From an uncultured bacterium (lineage in GTDB: Bacteria; Actinomycetota; Coriobacteriia; Coriobacteriales; Eggerthellaceae), in assembly GCA_905214325.1 (NCBI GenBank), contig CAJMLT010000031.1, positions 1 to 17,577 on the forward strand: DNA of 17,577 bases. Reading direction: 5' to 3'. Position numbers and translations under genes: made by a program. The stretch's first letter is position 1, and each line of letters begins with the position of its first letter. The notes below the pieces were generated by a model, which did no database searches, had not been told where the DNA came from, and was given only the letters and a program-made list of their open reading frames with translations. Of the stretch, positions 1 through 8,000 are shown piece by piece.

Positions 1-2
1 AG

Positions 3-161
3 CAGCAACAGACGGACTTCCCGTGGTGGCTGCTGGTCGTGGGGCTGGTTGTGGGCGGACTGATCGGCTGGATCGGTCGTGCTTTCAAAAAGCGCTATGA
101 CGACGAACGTGCTGCTTCCGTCCCACAGGGGCAGCACACAGGATTGCCGCTTGACGAATAG
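3..161 (+). CDS. C-terminal end of a membrane protein (5' end outside window)
   Basis: An open frame enters from the left edge and ends at TAG 159-161, giving the last 52 residues. They show one strongly hydrophobic segment (about residues 7-25 of the fragment, beginning FPWWLLVVGL and rich in G/V/L) followed at once by a basic patch (GRAFKKRY) and a hydrophilic tail ending GLPLDE. This is a C-terminal membrane anchor with a short cytoplasmic tail, as in C-terminally anchored surface or secreted-enzyme proteins. The family cannot be named from this piece. There is no LPXTG-like motif in the visible part, so it is not an obvious sortase substrate. The frame is followed by a strong hairpin terminator, which supports 161 as the real gene end. 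Confidence 0.75.
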   Translation, partial: QQQTDFPWWLLVVGLVVGGLIGWIGRAFKKRYDDERAASVPQGQHTGLPLDE

Positions 162-191
162 TAATACCAAGCGGTGATAAGAGAAGATCAA

Positions 192-228
192 CGAAAAGAC
201 CTGTCGCTCGATGCGGCGGGTCTTTTCG
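192..228 (+). terminator. intrinsic terminator of the left-edge gene
   Basis: The arms CGAAAAGACC (192-201) and GGTCTTTTCG (219-228) are perfect complements. The stem continues inward through 202-207/213-218, with two G-U pairs, to a 5-nt loop. The A-run on the left arm and T-run on the right arm make it usable in either direction. It lies 30 nt after the stop codon of the left-edge gene. Confidence 0.85.
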
Positions 229-257
229 TATCAACGGGGTAGAGGGTGCAAAAAGTT

Positions 258-286
258 TTGAATTTGCTGTAGTATGTAGGCATTAT
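258..286 (+). promoter_or_regulatory. putative sigma-70-type promoter of the ABC-F gene
   Basis: A TTGAAT box (258-263) and a CATTAT box (281-286) are separated by exactly 17 nt. Transcription would start near 293, giving a leader of about 137 nt before the ABC-F start codon. Called by eye from consensus match only. Confidence 0.5.
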
Positions 287-292
287 TCCGGC

Positions 293-429
293 AAGCGCTC
301 CTATGCCAAGCGCGAGCCTATGTTTAGGAGAACGGTTGATGAAGCTGTAGTGATGTCTTCAACAAAGCGGGTGTCGAATTCTTTCGTCGCCATGGTCTTA
401 GTGCGAAAACATTGCAAAGGAGCAGTTTC
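293..429 (+). promoter_or_regulatory. structured leader with a 3-codon mini-ORF upstream of the ABC-F gene
   Basis: Within this leader, AGGAG at 326-330 sits 8 nt before ATG 339, which opens a three-codon ORF (Met-Lys-Leu, stop at 348-350). That Shine-Dalgarno is the right arm of a perfect inverted repeat, CTCCTA (298-303) with TAGGAG (325-330). An overlapping alternative pairing, GCGCT (295-299) with AGCGC (309-313), would release it. Leader peptides with competing hairpins are known to control several resistance ABC-F and erm genes. Whether this one is functional is inference. Confidence 0.3.
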
Positions 430-1956
430 ATGCCCAAATTTCTCAATCTCTCTGACATTACGTATTCATATCCGGGTTCTTCGACGGTTGCGCTCGATGG
501 CGTGAGTGCCGTCTTCGCGTCCGGCTGGACGGGTGTCGTCGGGCCCAACGGTTGTGGAAAAACCACCATCGCACGCATTGCGTGCGGGGATGGAGAGCCC
601 GACTCCGGAACCGTCTCGCCTAAAGTCAGCGGTCTCTATTGCCCCCAGGACCCCTCCCTGGAACCCGATTCTCTCTATGACTTTGCTTGCGACTACTCGC
701 CGGAAACACGGTTGATGAGGCACTCGCTCAACATCGATGACGATATGCTGTGGCGCTTTTCGCAGTTGAGCTGCGGAGAGCAGAAGAAAATTCAAGTCGC
801 CATCGCTCTTTGGGCGCAACCGGAGGTTCTTGCCATCGACGAGCCCACCAATCACGTCGACGCGCAGTGCCGCGAAGAGATTCGTCGCGCTATGGCAAGC
901 TATCAGGGGATCGGCATCCTCGTTTCCCATGATCGCGAACTGCTCGATTCCTTGGCGTATCAGGTGCTTGATTTCACGGGAGGACGCGCCGTTGTGCGAT
1001 CGGGGGGATATACGCAGGCGGTCAATCAGCGGGAGATGGAGCGGAAAGGTGCTCTTCACCGCAGGGAAACCGCAAAAGCCGATCTTCGGAAATTGGAAAG
1101 AGAGCAACGCAGACGCAGAGAACGTGCAGAAAAAAGTTCCGCCATGAGAAGCAGGGGCAAGCTCGACAAGCACGATAGCGACGGCCGCGCCAAAATCGGG
1201 CTTGCCATCGTGACCGGCCAAGACGGCAAGGCGGGCAAGCTGTCAGGGCGAATGGATGCACGTGCGGAATCCGCGCAGCGCAACCTGAATGCGATGCGGG
1301 TCGAGAAGCGCTACGAAGGCGATCTGTGGTTGGATGCACGTCCGAGCAGAAGAAGCGTCGTGCTGAAAACGGAAGAGCGGGTCATTCCCTGTGGGCCGAA
1401 TGCCGAACTGTTCGCTCCCGCTTTGCATATCGGGAATACCGATCACCTCGGTATTTGCGGGCCGAATGGCGGGGGTAAATCCACGCTGATACGGCATCTG
1501 CTGTCGGAAAGTGGTCAGACGGGAAGCCTTTGGTGCTCTGAGGTCGACGGTGTTCGGACACTCTACGTTGGACAGGAGGTGGAAGCCGATGACGCGAAGC
1601 GTTTTCTGGAGACGATGGAGGCGTTGTCGGATGTGGAAAAGGGACTTGTTTTGAAGGGCGTGTCCCGCTTAGGATCCGACCCCAAGCGCGTTATTGCCTT
1701 GGCCGCCGCCAGCCCGGGCGAGCTTCGCAAACTTGCCATCGTGTACGGAATGTTGTCGTCGCCTCAGCTCATCGTGCTCGACGAACCTACCAATCACTTG
1801 GATATCCAATCGGTCGAAGCACTCGAACGTGCCCTGTCCGCCTTTTCGGGCGCATTGATCTTGGTAAGCCACGACGGGATATTTCTCGATAGGTGTACCA
1901 ACAGAAGGCTGGTCGTCAAGCGTGTGGGTGGCAAGGTTGAGGTATCCGAATCATAG
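430..1956 (+). CDS. ABC-F family ATPase (two ABC domains, no membrane domain)
   Basis: Cytosolic ABC-F protein of 508 residues; members of this family bind the ribosome and use ATP to rescue stalled or antibiotic-blocked translation. Domain 1 has Walker A GPNGCGKT (38-45), signature LSCGE (113-117), Walker B VLAIDEP (133-139) and the SHD switch (166-168). A charged, Arg/Lys/Glu-rich linker follows (about 195-310), including a predicted coiled coil and a KHDSDGRAKIG segment. Domain 2 has Walker A GPNGGGKS (344-351), a degenerate signature ASPGE (427-431), Walker B LIVLDEP (447-453) and SHD (480-482). The length is closer to the resistance subgroup (Vga/Lsa/Msr, about 490-525) than to Uup, but the substrate cannot be read. 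ATG 430 is chosen because AAAGGAG at 415-421 is ideally placed; an in-frame TTG at 412 lacks a site. A structured leader precedes it. Next gene is convergent. Confidence 0.93.
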   Translation: MPKFLNLSDITYSYPGSSTVALDGVSAVFASGWTGVVGPNGCGKTTIARIACGDGEPDSGTVSPKVSGLYCPQDPSLEPDSLYDFACDYSPETRLMRHSLNIDDDMLWRFSQLSCGEQKKIQVAIALWAQPEVLAIDEPTNHVDAQCREEIRRAMASYQGIGILVSHDRELLDSLAYQVLDFTGGRAVVRSGGYTQAVNQREMERKGALHRRETAKADLRKLEREQRRRRERAEKSSAMRSRGKLDKHDSDGRAKIGLAIVTGQDGKAGKLSGRMDARAESAQRNLNAMRVEKRYEGDLWLDARPSRRSVVLKTEERVIPCGPNAELFAPALHIGNTDHLGICGPNGGGKSTLIRHLLSESGQTGSLWCSEVDGVRTLYVGQEVEADDAKRFLETMEALSDVEKGLVLKGVSRLGSDPKRVIALAAASPGELRKLAIVYGMLSSPQLIVLDEPTNHLDIQSVEALERALSAFSGALILVSHDGIFLDRCTNRRLVVKRVGGKVEVSES

Positions 1957-2063
1957 AAGCGTTCGAGCAGCTTGAAGTAGCGAGCTCACCCGATTGTGAG
2001 CCGTTCATCACAGGAGTGGAAACAGGTCGAATACATGATCGCTCCGTGCTTGCTTTCAAAGCG

Positions 2064-2116
2064 ACAACGGGGCGAAAATCGCAGATCGGATGGTGCGCGA
2101 TTTTCGTCCCGGTTGT
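2064..2116 (+). terminator. hairpin terminator between convergent ABC-F and MerR genes
   Basis: The arms CGAAAATCGC (2073-2082) and GCGATTTTCG (2097-2106) pair perfectly. The stem extends outward through CGGG/CCCG and, past a single bulged G at 2112, through ACAA/TTGT, for about 19 pairs. A T-rich stretch follows on the plus strand. It ends ABC-F transcription and may also protect the convergent MerR transcript, although the minus-side tail is not T-rich. Confidence 0.75.
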
Positions 2117-2170
2117 TTCTCACTCTTTACTACGCGAGCAACAGATTCACCCGTAGTGCGACAAAGCGTG

Positions 2171-2980
2171 CTACGCCTTCGTTACGGGAATCTGCACTTC
2201 GGTGAGCCATTCCGCGGAGTCCTGTTTGTTCCATATTCCGTCGATGTAGCTGCAGCGTGGGTCGTCGGATATCGTGTAGCCGTTCGCTTCTATCCACTGT
2301 ACGGCGAAGGCGAAGGCCTGCTCCATGTCCTCGTAGGGGCCCGTGTGCATGACCGACACGACATCGAGCGCGGGCATTTCGAGGAAATGGAAGTCGTCGA
2401 AATCGGGCCACAACTTGGTTACCGCTTCTCCGTAGGTAACGTGATTGTCGGTTTCCCTCCACTCGCGGTCGCGGTTGATCATGAAGCAGTATTCCGGCGT
2501 GGCACACTTCAGGTCGGGGTACTTCGCCTTCAGCTTTTCGCCAAGCGCGGGGATCACCGTGAAATACGAATCGAATGAAGGCATGACCATATCCACGGTG
2601 TAGGCCGGGCATGCGGGCAGGTGCTTGATGGTTGCGGTGTAAGACATTGCTTGTTCCTCCTGTTTTCCTTCCAAGATGAAATGAATTCGGGAGAGCATAT
2701 CCTGAGCTTCGCGCAGGGTATCGTCCAGCTCGGCGGCACGGGCTTGCAGAAACACCGTGGCATCTTCGCCATTCAGTATCCTGCGGACCTGTGCGATGGG
2801 TATGCCGACTTGCCGCAGCGACTGAATACGATGAAGCGTCGTCAGCTGATCTCCCGTGTACATTCGATAGCCGGTGAACGCATCGATTGCCTTGGGCTTC
2901 AGCAATCCTTCTTCATCGTAATAGCGTAGCGTCTTGACGGTGGTCATTCCCATTTTCGAGAACTCTCCGATACGAAACAT
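2171..2980 (-). CDS. MerR-family transcriptional regulator with GyrI-like effector-binding domain
   Basis: A 269-residue BmrR/TipA-type regulator. The N-terminal winged helix spans about residues 1-70 and includes the family hallmark LRYYDEEGLLKP (18-29) followed by GYRMYTGDQL (37-46). A dimerisation helix covers about 73-108. The C-terminal half (about 113-269) resembles the GyrI-like/SOUL-type small-molecule pocket (segments VMPSFDSYFTVIPAL and the late MHTGPYEDMEQAF). Such proteins bind a ligand, often a cationic or hydrophobic drug, and twist a 19-bp-spaced promoter into an active form. The start ATG at 2980 is preceded by AAGGAGG (2988-2994). Its own promoter at 3008-3038 fits autoregulation. 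The divergent SRPBCC gene is a possible target but has a separate promoter. No metal-binding cysteine cluster of MerR/CueR type is present. Confidence 0.93.
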   Translation of the reverse strand: MFRIGEFSKMGMTTVKTLRYYDEEGLLKPKAIDAFTGYRMYTGDQLTTLHRIQSLRQVGIPIAQVRRILNGEDATVFLQARAAELDDTLREAQDMLSRIHFILEGKQEEQAMSYTATIKHLPACPAYTVDMVMPSFDSYFTVIPALGEKLKAKYPDLKCATPEYCFMINRDREWRETDNHVTYGEAVTKLWPDFDDFHFLEMPALDVVSVMHTGPYEDMEQAFAFAVQWIEANGYTISDDPRCSYIDGIWNKQDSAEWLTEVQIPVTKA

Positions 2981-3007
2981 ACTGTCCCTCCTTCCGGTTA
3001 CGAAATC

Positions 3008-3038
3008 ATCTTGGACCCTCCTGTAACGGGAGAGTCAA
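3008..3038 (-). promoter_or_regulatory. MerR-type promoter and operator of the regulator gene
   Basis: On the minus strand, TTGACT (-35, plus 3033-3038) and CAAGAT (-10, plus 3008-3013) are separated by exactly 19 nt. This over-long spacer is the hallmark of MerR-activated promoters. The spacer holds a dyad at 3014-3036: GACCCTCC, 7 nt, GGAGAGTC, with 7 of 8 positions symmetric. This is the standard arrangement for a MerR dimer binding between the two boxes. It lies 28 nt upstream of the regulator start codon. Confidence 0.8.
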
Positions 3039-3092
3039 GCGGACCGAACAACTTCGATATAGCGGCGCATTTCCCCTTATCAAAGTTTGGAA

Positions 3093-3106
3093 TTACAAAG
3101 TTGTAA
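3093..3106. promoter_or_regulatory. operator candidate overlapping the SRPBCC promoter -35 box
   Basis: TTACAA-AG-TTGTAA is a perfect 6-2-6 palindrome whose right half is the -35 hexamer itself, so a bound repressor would block polymerase. It differs in sequence from the MerR dyad 57 nt away, so a different regulator would be expected. Inference from position and symmetry only. Confidence 0.35.
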
Positions 3107-3129
3107 CACGTTCATAATAAGAATAGAAT
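3101..3129 (+). promoter_or_regulatory. putative promoter of the SRPBCC gene
   Basis: TTGTAA (3101-3106) and TAGAAT (3124-3129) lie 17 nt apart, about 35 nt upstream of the start codon, in an AT-rich stretch of an otherwise GC-rich region. A perfect palindrome overlaps the -35 box (see 3093-3106). Confidence 0.6.
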
Positions 3130-3167
3130 GAATACAAGAGCTAATCAAATACCAAACAGAGGAGTAT

Positions 3168-3869
3168 ATGATGAAGCTGATTGTTGATGGAAAAGTAGCT
3201 GCCGCTACAGCTTTGGCGGTGCCTGCATCGGTCCTGTCCACCCTTAACCAATACAAGAAGAAATATGTTGTTGCCGATCAACCTCCCCGCGGCACCTATG
3301 CGGGCGATGATTTACTGCCTGACGATGATGCCATTCTTTCCACCGTGGCGATTGAAATCGATGCGCCACCGGAGAAGATATGGCCGCTCATCAACCAAAT
3401 CGGGCAGAACAAGGCCGGTTTTTACAGCTTCCAAACCTTTGAACATCTGGCCGCGTTTCGTATATACAACACCTACGAGGTAATAGAGCGCTGGCAAGAC
3501 ACCAAGGTCGGCGACTGGGTATTCTACGGTGATCAAGGTGTGGGCCATGAAATCATGCTACACGAACCCGGTAAGTATATCGTGGGCTGTTCCGATACGC
3601 GCCGTCCACCAACGCAGCAAGGTGCCGTGGCTTGGTTGCCGCATGGCTGCAGCGAATATGCGTGGACATGGGGCTTTTTCCTGGAAGAACTTCCCGGAAA
3701 CAGAACCCGTTTGGTAAGTCGCAATACGGTTCATGTCGAAGTAAGCAACAAGATTCAGATGGCCATCGTCGTCGGCATGATCTGGGGTTGGTCTTCCGGC
3801 GTTATGACCACGCGTATGCTCGACGTGATCAAGGCAATCGCCGAAGGTCGTAAGTTCATTCATTTCTAA
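3168..3869 (+). CDS. SRPBCC (START/Bet v1-fold) family protein
   Basis: A 233-residue protein that appears to carry a helix-grip SRPBCC domain at about residues 55-225. The pattern is typical: a first strand then APPEKIWPLINQIGQ (66-80), the aromatic-rich YSFQTFEHLAAF, VGDWVFYGDQG (114-124), YAWTWGFFLEEL (164-175) and the final long helix (about 194-227). The fold binds hydrophobic ligands in a deep cavity; no catalytic residues can be assigned. Residues 1-30 form a mildly hydrophobic, lysine-bounded lead that may be a weak membrane association segment. Two adjacent ATGs exist (3168 and 3171). GAGGAG ends at 3164, so 3171 has the better spacing and may be the true start. A 39-residue membrane peptide gene follows 28 nt downstream and shares the terminator at 4046-4081, so they form a two-gene unit. 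Confidence 0.82.
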   Translation: MMKLIVDGKVAAATALAVPASVLSTLNQYKKKYVVADQPPRGTYAGDDLLPDDDAILSTVAIEIDAPPEKIWPLINQIGQNKAGFYSFQTFEHLAAFRIYNTYEVIERWQDTKVGDWVFYGDQGVGHEIMLHEPGKYIVGCSDTRRPPTQQGAVAWLPHGCSEYAWTWGFFLEELPGNRTRLVSRNTVHVEVSNKIQMAIVVGMIWGWSSGVMTTRMLDVIKAIAEGRKFIHF

Positions 3870-3897
3870 GTTGGCAACAGCCAGAAAGGGGCTTCTC

Positions 3898-4017
3898 ATG
3901 AAGAAGGATCCGCTGTTTTATATTTCTCCGGCACTGCTTGCATCGATTTGCGTCATCGGTGTCGGCTACGCTGCGGTCCGCTCGTTCCTCAATAAGGAAT
4001 GGGGCCGGCACAAGTAG
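3898..4017 (+). CDS. small single-pass membrane peptide (39 aa)
   Basis: ATG 3898 to TAG 4015-4017 encodes 39 residues: a short basic start (MKKDPLFY), a hydrophobic segment of about 19 residues (ISPALLASICVIGVGYAAV) and a basic tail (RSFLNKEWGRHK). A site GAAAGGGG (3883-3890) lies 7 nt before the start. It follows the SRPBCC gene by 28 nt, and a strong terminator begins 28 nt after it, so it fills the operon exactly. Composition and layout look like a real small inner-membrane protein rather than chance. No family is recognised. It could recruit the SRPBCC protein or its lipid-like ligand to the membrane, which is inference. Confidence 0.65.
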   Translation: MKKDPLFYISPALLASICVIGVGYAAVRSFLNKEWGRHK

Positions 4018-4045
4018 GAAATCACCTCGAACTTCAACCGGGAAA

Positions 4046-4082
4046 AAAGCGGGTCGTGTCATTTTTGACGCGGCCCGTTTTC
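4046..4082 (+). terminator. intrinsic terminator of the SRPBCC/small-peptide unit
   Basis: A 12-bp stem (4050-4061 with 4066-4077, two G-U pairs) closes a TTTT loop. It is flanked by AAAAAAG on the left and TTTT on the right, which extend the pairing. Classic strong hairpin and T-run. Confidence 0.9.
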
Positions 4083-4258
4083 AATACCTTCATGTCACGG
4101 ACTTCTGCCGCACTGTTTCGGAAGTGTAGAACGGGGGCAATTCGGGGCTTCGTGGGCAAAAGCGTGTCTCGTAGAGGGGCATTGTTGCGGGTCGGCTCAT
4201 TTTTCCGGCAGGGTGTTTGGCGATATGGCATCGGAGCAGTATCGCAAGGTGGGGAGTG

Positions 4259-4264
4259 TATAAT
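4259..4264 (+). promoter_or_regulatory. possible -10 box for the GNAT gene
   Basis: A perfect TATAAT lies 54 nt upstream of the GNAT start codon, in a gap (4083-4318) that holds nothing else recognisable. No good -35 hexamer is visible 16-18 nt upstream, so the promoter call is weak. Confidence 0.4.
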
Positions 4265-4318
4265 TCCATACAATCCAATGTCGAAGATCACGGGGACACA
4301 CAAACGAGGGAGAAGACA

Positions 4319-4924
4319 ATGGAATCAATCGCACAGGCAGCCCGACTTATGGCGGAGCGCTTTTGGGAAGACCCCGGCATACAGGCACAGATGCGCGGCG
4401 TGAGCCAAGCGCGTAATCTGTTCGAGCTGCAATGTTCGGGTCAGCTGGCGGCATACCAAGAGCTTGGGTTACTTTCCCTCTACCGAGGTGGCCCCAGTTT
4501 TTCGGTAGCCTATCGAACCGATGAGTTCGATGCGGGCGCGTTCGCGTTGCTCGTTCAAAAACATTCCCAAGAATTCATCGATTCCTGTACGCAGTCCGAT
4601 CTGGAAGCGCTGCAAACATCCATTGCGCCCGTTGCCGCCATCAGCGATCCCGTCTGGTACGAAAAGTATTTCGATGGCGCCGTGCTCGACCTGCAGGTGA
4701 TCGTGGTGGATCGGAAGCTCAAGGGTAGCGGCGCCTTTCGCTCGATGATCGACCCTCTGCTTGAAGCAAGCGTCCAAGAGGGTATCCCTGCGGTGCTGCA
4801 AACGCACAATCCCGACAACGTGTCAGTCTATGAGCACTTCGACTTCAAGATTTTGGAAGCGCCGCATGCAGAAGACATCGACCTGACCTGCTACTGTATG
4901 GCGCGCACGCCCGAGTGCCGCTGA
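4319..4924 (+). CDS. GNAT-type N-acetyltransferase
   Basis: A 201-residue protein. The C-terminal half shows the acetyl-CoA binding core: strand LQVIVVDRKLKGSGAFRSMI (about 125-143), where RKLKGSG fits the (R/Q)xxGxG/A pyrophosphate loop of motif A, followed by helix IDPLLEASVQEG. Then AVLQTHNPDNVSVYEHFDFKIL (158-179) fits motif B, with the N..N-VSVYEHFDF segment typical of GNATs. The N-terminal half (1-110) probably forms the acceptor side and has no recognisable substrate motif. The family acetylates amines (antibiotics, polyamines, protein N-termini); the target here is unknown. ATG 4319 is chosen over upstream in-frame starts because GAGGG (4306-4310) sits 8 nt before it. It is a single-gene unit, convergent with the giant operon. 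Confidence 0.8.
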   Translation: MESIAQAARLMAERFWEDPGIQAQMRGVSQARNLFELQCSGQLAAYQELGLLSLYRGGPSFSVAYRTDEFDAGAFALLVQKHSQEFIDSCTQSDLEALQTSIAPVAAISDPVWYEKYFDGAVLDLQVIVVDRKLKGSGAFRSMIDPLLEASVQEGIPAVLQTHNPDNVSVYEHFDFKILEAPHAEDIDLTCYCMARTPECR

Positions 4925-5035
4925 TCGGGAGCAACGAAACGATCGTTTTCCAAGCTCAAACGGATGGGTGCTTGCAAACCACCTGAGGCATCGGAATGTT
5001 TTGAGGGTAGGCACCGGCACGGTACTACAGGGGCG

Positions 5036-5069
5036 TACGGGGGAGGCGAGCCACATCTGGCGCCCCGTA
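5036..5069 (-). terminator. possible terminator of the giant two-gene operon
   Basis: Arms TACGGGG (5036-5042) and CCCCGTA (5063-5069) are perfect complements with a GC-rich interior, beginning 5 nt beyond the stop codon of the 1408-residue gene. There is no T-run on the minus strand, so it may act only as a stabilising or weak terminator hairpin. Confidence 0.4.
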
Positions 5070-5074
5070 AGACG

Positions 5075-8000
5075 TTACTCGTCCGTGTAATCCGAGGCGT
5101 GTGCCGACTCTTCACCTTCTGCCGGAGCATCTGCTCTCAGGTCGGCCTCATCCGCGCTTGCGCACATGAAAACGATCGGATCGGGGTCGGTATAGGATAG
5201 CGCGCATGCCGCAACGGTTTCATCTTCGGCCCATTCGGCATGTAATTCGGCCGTGGTCGTTTCCAAGCTGTCTTCCAGAATAACCGCCGAAATGGTATGT
5301 TCACCCGCAGGCCAATCGGCAGGTGTTTCCACCTGCATCTTGTAGGTGTTGGTATGCCCCATGTAGAACACGCCCGATTGAGCGGCCAGGTCCGCCTCGA
5401 TGGTGGTTTTGGTGGAATGAACGCCGTCGTAGGCGTTGGTTATATAGGATTCGAGCGAACAATCGCAGCGTACATCCTTGGAAAAGCCGCTTTCTCCCGT
5501 GAAACGCACGGTGAAGCCGGCCAAGATGACGTTGCCGTCGTTTCGCGCGGTAATCTCCAAATTCAGTGTTGCCCCAACGGAAATCGCGGGCTCCGCCGTG
5601 AATATACCCAGTAAAGTGATGCGTTTGAGGTAGGGCATCTTGACCATATAGGTGTCGGAAAGCCCCTTGGTGGTATCCGTAATGTGCGAATACAGGAAAT
5701 AGTATGCATCGCTGCCGAAAGAGCCGTAACTTCGAGGTACATACTGGAACGAGTCGGGCGAGTAGCTGAGGTCTACCAGCGGGAACGGATCGGTGAAGCG
5801 GCCGTTGATGAAGCGTGCCGCACAGATCTGATGGCGCTCGGGTGGCACTTCGGAAATAGCTGCGCTTTGGTCGACCTCTCCTTCGGGCACATCGCCGTTG
5901 AACGTCTTGGTGAAGAACAGCAGGTTGCCATCGGGTGAAAGCTGGAAGCAGCCGTAGTCGACCGCCATATCCGCGGGTCCCACTTCAACGGGGGAAACCG
6001 CAGGCCAGCGACCCCCGTAAGGTGGCGTCTCGAGACCGTAGGCCGTGTAGCGATAGGCGAGCAATTTGCCCACAATGGATTCGTCCGGATCCTGGTTGGC
6101 GACATCTCCCAAGAAGCGACCGAGTGTCATGCCTTCGCTGGAACCCTTGACGGTGCGCGTCCAGCATTCGAAGTTGCCCAGGAAATTGTAATCTTCACCG
6201 GCGAAGGGGTCCACGAAACGTGGTTGATCCCACATCATCCCGCGCATATATAAATCGTTGTTGGTGAAGAAGATTTTCCTCCGAATTTGCCCGGCGGCAT
6301 TCTTCATCTGTACCGTGCACACGATATCGAATACGCCTTCTTCGTACCCGGGTGCCTTCGAATTGGGCGGCATGGCCATGACACTATCCATGCTCGACAT
6401 TCCCACCGTGTATCCGCTGGGCACTCTGAAGGGGTTCAGGTTGTAGGTTCCTTCGTTGTGCTTGGGCATTATGGTAACCGTATCGCCATCGAGGGAATAC
6501 ACCGCCGAAATGATGCCCATTCCCAACGGCGTGGCATCATTGGGGTCGTTGTAGGTCACGTATCCGCAGGAAAAGCCTACTTTGTTGTCGGGTAACTGTA
6601 CCAGACTGAGGTTGTTGAATGCCATATATTGGCCCTCGCCGCCACCCGGTTTGATGTAGTCGGGTCGTGTCACTTCGAATTCGTAGTCATATAATCCGCC
6701 GGCGCCAAGCATCAGGTGTTTGGCGAAGCGGATCACAAGTTTTGAATTTGCCATCGAGTCGGCAACGCCTAAAGGATTGTGGTCGGTATAAAGAACGGCG
6801 GCAGCCCAGCACCACCCCTGCGATGTCAGGTCGACGGAAGCGAAGTCGGAATCCCATTCGTTCGTGTTCAGCCAGATATACCCGGCGTTTTTTCTCGAAT
6901 TCGTAACCACCGGGTTACCGAAGGACAAATCGCCCGACCCGGAAATGGGTATATACGAAACGCGTGGCCTGATGACTTGCTGAGTGTGGTAGAAATCCAC
7001 CATCACGATTCTGAACGCAGCAACAGCTGCACCGTTTTGATACACGAACTTGATGCGCGAATTGGCGTAGGAGTTGGCGATTATGCGCCGCTCCTCTTGT
7101 GGGCGATAACTATCGTCATCGGCGAGAATCACTGCCGCCGCAGAAACGTCTTGGATACCGCCTCCAGCGGTGTGGGGTTCGTACGTGCACTCCCACGCGA
7201 TTTCGTGATCCACGTCATCGTCCGACAGGGGGCTGACGGCATCTTCGCCTTGTGCTGGGGTCAAGGTAAACTCGGCGGCTTCGAACATACCGTCGTCGGT
7301 GAAGGGGGTGAACAGGTTGTCGAGGTCGGCAAAGGAGGCACAGGCAAGTTGCCCGCTCACGTCTTGCGCCGACAGCGCTGCCGCGGTGGCATCCTTGCCG
7401 AACTTGAACGACTTACTCCATAGTTCCCACTCGTAATGGAAGATGAATATCTCCGCTACCACCAGGACCGAAATACCTGCTTCGCCACCTACCCCGGTGG
7501 TTTCTTCCCCGCCTTGAAGGTAGAGGTTGATATAGAGCCAGCCGGCACCGCGGACACCCACGCTGGCAACACCCGCCACACCCAAAGCAACGGTGAGCGC
7601 CACATAGATCTTGAAGGGAAGTGTCACGCCGCCTTTGGCAAGATAGATCCTGTTGAGAGCCAGACCCGCGTCCTCCGGTAGGGCCCACGTGCAACCAACC
7701 TTGATCATGACGGAAGCGGAAAGGTCGAATGTTACCGTGATGGGGTAAATGGTGGCCATGAACAGTTTGCTGTACTGCAGGGAGAATACGGTCTTGCCGA
7801 AGATGTTGGCGGTTCCTTCCCAACGGGCAAGTTCCTTGGCATACTTACCCAAAAGGGTGTAGCCGGCACTTACGGACCAGCCCATCTTCAGACGGCCACC
7901 CTTGAAGGGATTGTTATTGTAGCCGCCCGGGTCTTTGATCTGGGAATCCAAAGCTTCCCTATAGCGCTGAATACCGTTATTCCAGTTGGCCCATTGCTCT

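Noticed and set aside
353..505. Frame from ATG 353 running across the ABC-F start, as a longer leader peptide
   Set aside because: No ribosome site at a workable distance, and the product past the ABC-F start is a shadow. The three-codon ORF at 339 has the proper site.
466..1221. Open frame of 251 codons on the minus strand inside the ABC-F gene
   Set aside because: Shadow of the ABC-F coding sequence, whose Walker and signature motifs are all intact on the plus strand.
2090..2578. Open frame of 162 codons on the plus strand opposite the MerR gene
   Set aside because: The minus strand encodes an unmistakable MerR/GyrI-like protein with a perfect Shine-Dalgarno and promoter. The plus frame starts inside the terminator hairpin and resembles nothing.
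4937..4948. Palindrome AAACGATCGTTT just after the GNAT stop codon as a terminator
   Set aside because: A 12-bp perfect palindrome leaves no proper loop and has no T-run. It may be chance or a protein site, but there is not enough to call it a terminator.
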